Assembly: GCA_016169945.1 (NCBI GenBank)
Contig: JADLSH010000393.1
Span: 10,391,501-10,455,500, forward strand
DNA length: 64,000 bases
Direction of reading: 5' to 3'
DNA from: Trachythela sp. YZ-2020
Lineage: Eukaryota > Cnidaria > Anthozoa > Malacalcyonacea > Clavulariidae
Shown here piece by piece: positions 56,856 to 64,000 of the stretch. Below the pieces are notes generated by a model. It saw only the letters and a list, made by a program, of their open reading frames with translations. It ran no database searches and was not told the DNA's origin. Both the position numbers and the translations under genes were made by a program. Within the stretch, counting starts at the first letter, position 1, and each line of letters begins with the position of its first letter.

Positions 56856-59038
56856 TGATCTAACGCCGACCGTTATACATCGCGGGACCCCCCATACCAC
56901 ATGCGCAGAAGGGAAAAAAGTGTTTTTTAAAAGTATTTTATGACGTGTTCTGAGTTTTAGAATTCTGCAAATTCTTTTCCTAAAATGCAGAAAATGGCAT
57001 TTAATTTCCCAAACTTTCTCGGACCCCCCCTTCCCCCAAAATTGAGTGCTGTTGCCCCGACTGGCGTTGAGTATCAAAAATTCGAGAAACAGATGCGAAT
57101 AAATGGGATCAGCAGTATCCTCTTGGCTCTGGGGGCATGTGCCCCCTACTTTTTTCAAAATGGAAAAAATGCCCCTTTTTTGAAATGAAAGTACTCTTTT
57201 CTGGTTTGAAAGTGCACTTTCCAATCAATGGGCAAAATCCACGCGCTTATAACCGTTTAGATTAGGTAAAAAGTTGCCTCAGAATGGAGGAAATGGTGTT
57301 GCAGAGACCTTAATTTCCGAGGGAAATCCCGTCGGACCCATCAACAATGCTTGTTCCTTACATTCTACTATCAGGATTATTTTGATCCCCCCCCAGAAAG
57401 ATGACGCTGGGTATACCACTGATAGGTGTCCCTTTTTGGGTACTTTTGAGATGCTTCCGCGGCCTTTGTAACCATGTCAATTGTAACCATATCCTCACAG
57501 AATATGGCCAGTTAATTATTAACTAACATTTAACTGACAAGTCAAATATTTAACTGACAAAAGACCAAAATGTTTGCTGACAACTGACATACAGAACCCC
57601 CCAGACAAATGTCGAATTTACGTATCATGATGTCGCTGGGGCACTGTTAGAGTTGCTTAATTGCCTCAAATCTTATTTTCTGTGTTACGGACTTTGAAAA
57701 AGTCTAGAAACCAAGGGCTCCTTAGGGCTTGGGCTACCAACCGGACTCGAGGCCACAGTTAGCCTCGTCCGCAACAGGCATTTAGAAAGGCCGTCCACCG
57801 GTCCTATGTATGGACAGCCACTTGAATTTAGACGGCTACTTTTTAATATACGGTCAGTGATAAACTTTGTTATCATGTATTTCTCGAGTACTTCGAGAGT
57901 TGTTAGCTGTTGTTTGTTTTAACTATAATCTATTGCGCACGTTTCAATGCCTTTTTGTCGAAACACGCAGAATTATAAGCATCTGAAAATTGATTTCAAG
58001 CGCCGTATTTTTTTACCACAGCCACGAAAATTGGTGGCCACACCCACAGTATTTTTTTTGGACGGCCACACCTCTGTGTGCACGGGAAGGGTGTTGCTTG
58101 CGGAGGAGGCTATCCGCTCCCAGGAGTTGGGGTTACGGCTTATTTCTCCATCTCGGATTTCCGTTGTTGGTATTTAAAAAACGCTAAAACCAGTGCCAGT
58201 GTCGGACACTTCGCGAAATATTGGGGGAGCAAATTCTGGTTTTCAACGTACTCCGACCCTCACTTTGCCGCAAATGTTAGTTCTGATAGTATAGTCTCTC
58301 AAGAATTAACTGTTTACATTAAACACAGGGCTATAGTAGAGTGTAGCAATACCAGTGGAATTCTGAGAAAAAAACGCTCGCTCTTTTAAAGTCTTTCTCA
58401 AGCATAATTTATTAGAGCTATCTGACATATTATTGTGAAGCGAATGTATATCACGTTGGTTAACACGATGACTATAATGTACATATTTTTATTACGAAAT
58501 TCATACTAGGCAGAAAATAAATATCGTTTAAAAAGAACCATTTGATAAGAAAACAACAGCAAAATTGTGTAGTGACTAGTGTCCATAAAGCCGGTAGCCT
58601 GAAGACGAAATAGACACAGGACTTTTAATGATTTCGTCCAAAAACAGTAGGGGCCAAGGGTGTACAACACATTGTCGCTTTTAATATAGGACGAAATGGA
58701 AAATCAAAATGGCTTAGTTTTTACTTTACAATTTTAAAAGTCCTGTCTGAAGACAATTAAAATGTTTGCTTCACATTCACTTGACTGCTATAGCATCGGT
58801 ATATAAACTGAATTTTGGATATATGTTTTCAAAACGTTGACCAGTATAATTGGATAGAATTGGTTGCATGGTACATGGCTTCTTGGACCAGTACACTACG
58901 TTATAGCAACGTCGTTCAAGGCTCTTTTGTCTTAGAGTTTATCCTAATGCCTTTTTCTAATCGGTCATCCACTATATTGGGCAATAACATGACGTAGCGT
59001 GCGAGGGATTCACTCCTCCCTTAGTGCTCCTAGTGTAC
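56856..59038. other. Intergenic, no gene recognised
   Basis: Several small frames (e.g. 58078-58389) show no known motif and unrelated overlaps. C-rich and G-rich patches near 57025 and 57390 resemble MITE interiors. 'acaggacttttaa' (58615) and 'ttaaaagtcctgtc' (58735) form an inverted pair about 130 bases apart. Confidence 0.5.
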
Positions 59039-59259
59039 CGTCGTTTCCAACTAAGGATGAACAGTAGCAAATAGAAACCTTTGTCTATTCTGATAAAACA
59101 TTGTTTATTCTCACGTGAAATTCCAATGTTTGTCACGAACATTTGAATGTTTCAATTAACGTTAATAGCCAATCAAATACTCTGACAAACATTAAGGTTT
59201 TTACATGAGAATAGACACTGTTTTTATCCCAGACCGTTCATCTTTAGTTGCAAACGACG
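59039..59259. mobile_element. MITE-like inverted repeat, 221 bp
   Basis: CGTCGTTTCCAACTAAGGATGAAC faces, inverted, GTTCATCTTTAGTTGCAAACGACG; inner words 'ctattctgataaaacattg' and 'gagaatagacac' also pair partly. No clear target duplication. Confidence 0.7.
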
Positions 59260-59448
59260 ATAACATAATTAGAATATTACTGTAATATTTTATGAAAACG
59301 TCTAACGCTATAGAATAAGTTGCTTATACTGTAAGGAAGGATTATGTCCATGCCTTCAGAACGTCTATAGGTAGTATAGGACATTTAATATTTCACCCAT
59401 CGCAGCATGGTTAATGCGTGATGCCAGATGATTTTACTCCTCAGGGGC

Positions 59449-59636
59449 CGGTTGTACGAAGCCCCGGATAGCGCTACCACCCCTTTGATTGGTAAAACAA
59501 GGCAGACTAAAGTTTAATATTAATAAATTAAAGTTTTTCATATCTATAATATACGGCCAGGCCAGATCCGTAATTTCACAGATTTCGGGCATTTCTACAA
59601 AAGCGTATATTGGCCTTCGTACAAGTTACAACGGCC
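59449..59636. mobile_element. Possible Harbinger-type MITE
   Basis: Left end GGGCCGGTTGTACGAAGCC follows CAG; a degenerate inverse with 'ggccttcgtacaa' and 'caacggcccc' ends near 59636. It resembles the ends of the three large Harbingers. It interrupts an ACCCATTA-family piece (59416-59448). Confidence 0.5.
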
Positions 59637-59791
59637 CCCAAGTTGGTAAAGGGATAAAGTTGCACGCTCATTCAACGCAGTACACACTGTATGTGCGTGA
59701 TTTAGTTTGCCGAAAGGTATATAAGACTTCTGTACTGTATTTTTGAAGCGATACAGTTCGTCCTTACACCAACAGCCAGATTATTTCTGTA

Positions 59792-62086
59792 CTAGTCTGA
59801 ATTATCATCATCAGGGGCAGCAAGAGCATGAGCTTCACTATCTAACTTCCGCGATAGATTTTCATCCAGCATTGGTGATGATTTAAAGTCCTCCAATTTT
59901 GCTAAAGCTAATTTATTCTGTTCAGTTCTTATCCACGGTTTATAGTTTGGATTATTTTTAATTTTCCATTCTGTGTAGTTCCTAGCAGCATTGGCAAAAT
60001 TAGCAATCATCTAAACAGAGAGATAAACTTGTGTTGGTCGATGGAAAGAATCTCTTCGACCAATACACTAACAACATACATCACCCGGGTTAAAAAAGAA
60101 TACAATAAGTATAAATTGTATTTAATTTTTGTCATTGACACGTGAACCACCTAATTTTGGAAGGGAATGTTCATACGTTCATTCGCCCTATAACAGAGTA
60201 CGCGTGTGAAGTTTTCCATGGCTCATTACCTCAATATTTATCCGACGATCTAGAGAGTCTACAAAAGCGTGCCCTACGTATTATACACCCCGAACTGTCT
60301 TATAGCCAAGCTTTACGAACGGCGAACTTTGGAACACTATCCAGTAGACGACAAAGTTTAAACGATAAGTTATTTCAGGATATTATCGATGATAATTCAC
60401 ACAAACTGTATAAACTATTGCCTCCTAGAAACAATAGTACCATATGCTTACGTAATAGACGCACGTTTCAGCTTCCAAAATGTAAGACAAATAGATTGAA
60501 AAACAGTTTTATCCTATACAATTCCTATAGATACTCGTATTAAGAATGTAATCATAATTTTATAAAATTTTAATGTAACATATAAATTTATACTTTTTAA
60601 TGTAAAGGTTATTATAATTCAGCCTTTGTTGCTGTAAGTTATAACTTCAATAAACTATCTATCTATCATACGTAAACCGTTACACCTTGAAACATATATA
60701 ATAGTGCAGTTACCTTTGGTGCTGTTTTTGTTGCAACTTTATTTACCATCCATTTTGGAATCGAACCTATAACATAACGTAATAATGAATACATACCTAG
60801 TAAACATGCTCAAAGTGACATTCTTTGCATTAACGTATCAATTTGTAACGGTTTTATTTATTGCAAAACATTTTCGGAACCGATTCTCGTCCTAACGCAA
60901 TAATGAATGCATACATGCATAGTAAACATGTTTAAAGTGACAACACATTCAATTGTGGTGATTTTGGACACGAGTGTTATACTTGGCTTATTTTGTTATG
61001 AATATTAACGAGACGATATTGTATGTAGCACGGATACAGTACTTGAGCCATTTTGATCACGTCATTGATATATTATTGTTAAAATACGCACCTTTAGGGT
61101 CCATTTGTGTAATATATATAAAATGACATCCACTTGTTCCATTAGTTCTTGCCATATATCCAGACATTAATGATGAAGCTCTTATATATTCCCTTCTGAT
61201 CGGCGCATTCTAAGAATTCGAAAACATTTTAATGCTTTTTTCACTTCAAAATGTTTTTACATACATGCATTTTCCATTATACTTTAACTTGTTTTCATTG
61301 AATAATTTGTTTCATTCGCTTAATATAAATACTTTGAAGTTTGTTTCCCATTGTCTTTTAATTGAAACTTCACATCTATTTCCCTACTATCTAACTTCCT
61401 GTTACTAGACGTCAGCTATTACATCATGATAGCCAATCAAATTGCTTATTAAGAAAGCATCGTAAACTTTGACTCCTGGACATCTCACTGTGCGTGGCTA
61501 CCGCAATGACGCTCATTCAAAATTTTCATTTTCAACACACTTACAAGACACTTATACAATATATACAAAAAATTTAAATGCTTTGTTGAATTAAACGTTT
61601 TCCCTTCAATTATGTCAAACATATATAGTTTGAAGCTCACAAGTATAAATGACCACAAAATAATACACCTTTGTGTAAAAAATGGACGTATACAAACCTT
61701 ATGTTGTACAGAATGGTTGCAGATCATGAAATTATTATGATTTTTAGTCCAGTAACGTTGAAACACAAAGTCGCGATTTCTTAACGGTTTTGGACACTTT
61801 ACTGTAAAACACAATATTTTGTTTTTAAAAATCAACCTTTTAAAATAGTTACAATTTACGTTCTTTGGTGTCTAAGTTTGGCCAAGCATGCACATTTCGT
61901 AACTGGTAATCCATAGTTGTTAAAAAACATCAATATACCTGCATAATAACCCACATCACAATTAGGATCTAACCGACATAAACCATATTCTTCAATCATC
62001 ATATTATCCCATATTCGTCTATACTCAGAGTCATGTAGGGTGTCGTACAGCACATCCAATGGTACATCTTCAAAATGTGTGGTAAT
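59792..62086 (-). CDS. STARD10: STARD10-like START-domain lipid transfer protein, C-terminal five exons (5' partial)
   Basis: START-domain protein that carries phospholipids (PC/PE in mammals) between membranes. Minus-strand exons with consistent phase: 62086-61939, 61801-61698, 61209-61092, 60766-60714, 60010-59792. Conserved text: DVLYDTLHDSEYRRIWDNMM, LDPNCDVGYYAV, CPKPLRNRDFVFQRYW, REYIRASSLMSGYMARTN, CHFIYITQMDPKGSIPKWMV, NKVATKTAPKMIANF, and an acidic tail ending PDDDNSD. The order and spacing follow the second half of a START domain plus the STARD10-type tail. Upstream exons would be beyond 62086 or outside the window; I could not identify them. Introns hold a LINE fragment and, upstream, a Penelope element. 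Confidence 0.93.
60165..60668 (+). mobile_element. 5'-truncated LINE (reverse transcriptase C-terminus)
   Basis: ORF 60142-60543 includes FIRPITEYACEVFHGSLPQY, DDLESLQKRALRIIHPELSY and TLSSRRQSLNDKLFQDII, the conserved tail of non-LTR reverse transcriptases. The 3' end has AATAAACTATCTATCTATC, short tandem repeats typical of such elements. It lies antisense in the last STARD10 intron. Confidence 0.88.
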
Positions 62087-62221
62087 CTAGAAAATTTTAA
62101 AAAACCTTTGAATACAGTACATACTTTAATACAAAATTAACATCACAAAATACATCTTCACTAAAGTTATGCTGTATATTGACATTGATCTTGTAAATTG
62201 TAAAAGCCCAAGACATTTTTA

Positions 62222-62582
62222 AACCATTAAGTGGAAGTAGCCTACCACTGACGAGTAAAATCGTCTGGCGTTAAGGCTCTTGTCCACTCGTCGCAAAAAC
62301 CAACTCGCAAGCTCGCTGCGAGTACTTTCATCCAATCACAATGCTCGACAGTTTATTTTAATTACATGCAAGAACTCGCAGCGAGTTGGTTTTGCGATGA
62401 GTGGAAAATAGCCTTAAGACAGAGTAAAGTATGGCGCATTGCAAGCTAATGGGTTGGCAAGAGACACTGACAAATAGTTTTGTTAACCCACTAACTGGCA
62501 GTACCCTGATGAGTAAAGTCGTTAGACAGAGTATAAATACTAAAGTAGGGCGCATCTGGGCGCATTGCAAGCCAATGGGTTA
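62222..62582 (-). repeat. Two ACCCATTA-family MITEs, one split by a TTAA-target MITE
   Basis: Inverted copies 62222-62455 and 62485-62582. The first is interrupted by 62275-62413, a MITE with GGCT..TCCACTCGTCGCAAAA ends, inner arms AACTCGCAGCGAG-like, and TTAA on both sides (62271-62274, 62414-62417). Confidence 0.8.
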
Positions 62583-62971
62583 ATATTGAGCTTTCCATGC
62601 ACCAACTCTGTCAAACATGTACAGTAATATCCCTACATTATGAACAATTATGATCTATAGTAGCTATTGATACACTAGGCGGAAATCGTATTTTAAAAAT
62701 GAATATAAGAGCCCAGCAAATTACTTTAAACCACACATATTATAAGAAAAAATAATATTATTAGCTAACGTTTCATTGTTTACAGTACAACATCTTAACA
62801 AACTTACATGGTATATGTTATATATATTTACAATAAAATAGTTTTAAATTACGAAAAAAGGTTACAACATTCAAAAATTCAAAAGAACAAATGAACATAA
62901 AGAAACGAAAACAACTTATCAGTATATGTTGTCAGTGTCTGGTTAATTGACAGAGGGTTAGTGTTAAGTGA

Positions 62972-64000
62972 TTAGTAATTAAAAGTTAATATTAAGACTA
63001 TATAGAATAGATCTGGAGGAGTGGATGTTATATTAGCGTTAAGGACTGGGTTAATTTTGGATATTAATAGGCTTTTGCGAATAAGAAGGTCAGATTCAGA
63101 AGTACCTGATGAAAATATCTTAAAGTCAGACACGGCAACTGGATGTTTGTGAATGTGTTTATGAGCGAGAATGGCAGACATAGTTGAAGCAGAACGTATG
63201 TTACCAGTCAAAGGCGAAACTCCCATATGCTCTGAAATACGTGTGTGAATGTGTCGGCGTGTTTGGCCAACATACAATGCACCACATTATTAATAATAAT
63301 AATAAAAACTTTATTTCAAGAGGGAGTTACATTGTTACTATTACAGTATTCTTCCCAATGGCCCTCGTAGACTATTTACAAAGTGTTAATGTATTTGGAA
63401 CATTAGATTTGGAAACATTGATATTAGGTATAACATTGACACTTAATAATATATTTGCATTCAACGCAAGAAAATCTACTGAGATCGTCAACTTGATGAT
63501 TTCGTTTGATAAAGTAGGTTTTAAGTTTGTTTTTAAAAGACCTAACTGAATGATTTTCAATGTCTCTTAGATCGAGAGGTAATGAATTGAACAATCTTGC
63601 ACCACTATAAGATATCTTAGACTTAGCGAGTTGAGACTTTACTAAGGGAACTCTTAAATCAGTGGTAATCAGCATTAACACTTGAACTGGATAAACAGCA
63701 TGTGATTTGAATGGAAAGAAACTAGAAAGAAGGCAGGAAGGACGGAAAACAACCCGTATAGAGAGATATGTGGATAAGCAGAAGTGAGAATTTTATAAAG
63801 TTGTGAGCGAATCTGTAAACCATGCATGATGTCCGCTGAAAGGAAGGTAGAAATAGATAATCTTCTTAGAGCATGATGTGTCAACCTTGTCTTTGGAGTT
63901 ATAAGTCTTGTCAAGGAACGACTTAATACAACTATCTATGAGTGCAATAGGATATCCATTAGCAGAAAAAATCTGCTTAAATTTTTCCTAATATCAAATT
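62972..64000 (-). mobile_element. Penelope-like element, degraded, with GIY-YIG endonuclease
   Basis: Minus strand. The C-terminal ORF (63277-62972) reads ALYVGQTRRHIHTRISEHMG, then ILAHKHIHKHP and LLIRKSLLISKINPVLNA, the GIY-YIG nuclease of Penelope elements. Upstream (64000-63690), in broken frames, are NGYPIALIDSCIKSF, LQIRSQLYKILTSAYPHI and VVFRPSCLLSSFFPFK, the linker region that precedes it. At least two frameshifts, plus a LINE fragment at 63285-63681 that splits QFKC from CGALYVGQT. It continues beyond the window, in the same orientation as STARD10. Confidence 0.85.
63285..63681 (-). mobile_element. 5'-truncated LINE inside the Penelope element
   Basis: The minus-strand frame reads DLRVPLVKSQLAKSKISYSG, ARLFNSLPLDLRDIENHSVR, SFKNKLKTYF, the extreme C-terminus of a non-LTR reverse transcriptase. 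Its 3' end, at the low coordinate, has AATAAAG and an (ATT)n tail. The same 3' tail words recur near 55570. Confidence 0.85.

Noticed and set aside
58078..58389. 103-codon ORF
   Set aside because: No recognisable motif, overlaps two other frames, no splice context; likely chance.

Overview
This is eukaryotic, animal-type genomic DNA: AT-rich, genes split into short exons with GT-AG introns, and a very heavy load of DNA transposons, MITEs, tRNA-derived SINEs, a Penelope-like element and truncated LINEs. There are no bacterial features. The host genes (PHKA, NDUFA2, a DUF1295 enzyme, STARD10) are standard metazoan genes. The element mix (Harbinger pairs, SWIM/Ulp1 MULEs, Penelope, THAP and SAP pieces) suggests an invertebrate such as a cnidarian or another early-branching animal; that placement is inference.

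Layout. 21-15453 (+): last 17 exons of the phosphorylase kinase alpha subunit, with a ~4.6 kb 32-bp minisatellite in one intron and an 80-bp VNTR in another. 15545-17165: diverged duplicate of the 3' end of the DUF1295 gene, broken by a transposon. 17440-20161 (+): complete three-exon NDUFA2. 20870-21640 (-): intronless DUF1295 membrane enzyme. 21859-28000: composite transposon carrying a 3.35 kb CACTG-type element, a hAT-like MITE and large hairpins. 28005-56855: one old MULE, expanded to ~29 kb by later insertions. 56856-59790: intergenic with a few MITE-like repeats. 59792-62086 (-): C-terminal five exons of STARD10, with a LINE in one intron. 62972-64000: Penelope-like element broken by a LINE fragment.

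The centre is a nest of transposons whose order can be read from target-site duplications (TSDs) and split reading frames. The MULE transposase exon was entered by two autonomous-type Harbinger elements, 32312-43455 and 43513-53007. Each carries a Myb/SANT-like gene and a HARBI1-type transposase gene in opposite orientation, the usual two-protein Harbinger arrangement. Harbinger 1 was entered by element F (7-bp TSD) and CACTG element B (8-bp TSD). B was entered by CACTG element C and by a 35-bp palindrome. Harbinger 2's transposase was split by Harbinger 3, which holds a foldback element, THAP and SAP fragments, and a TTAA-type element with a hAT MITE inside it. The deepest stack is five levels.

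The most novel-looking items are (i) a family with CA(C/T)AGA(A/G)TA ends and perfect 7-bp TSDs, seen four times at sizes from 35 bp to several kb; (ii) the CACTG elements with perfect 8-bp TSDs and a shared coding-like segment; (iii) the minisatellite. All calls come from reading the sequence; no database search was run.
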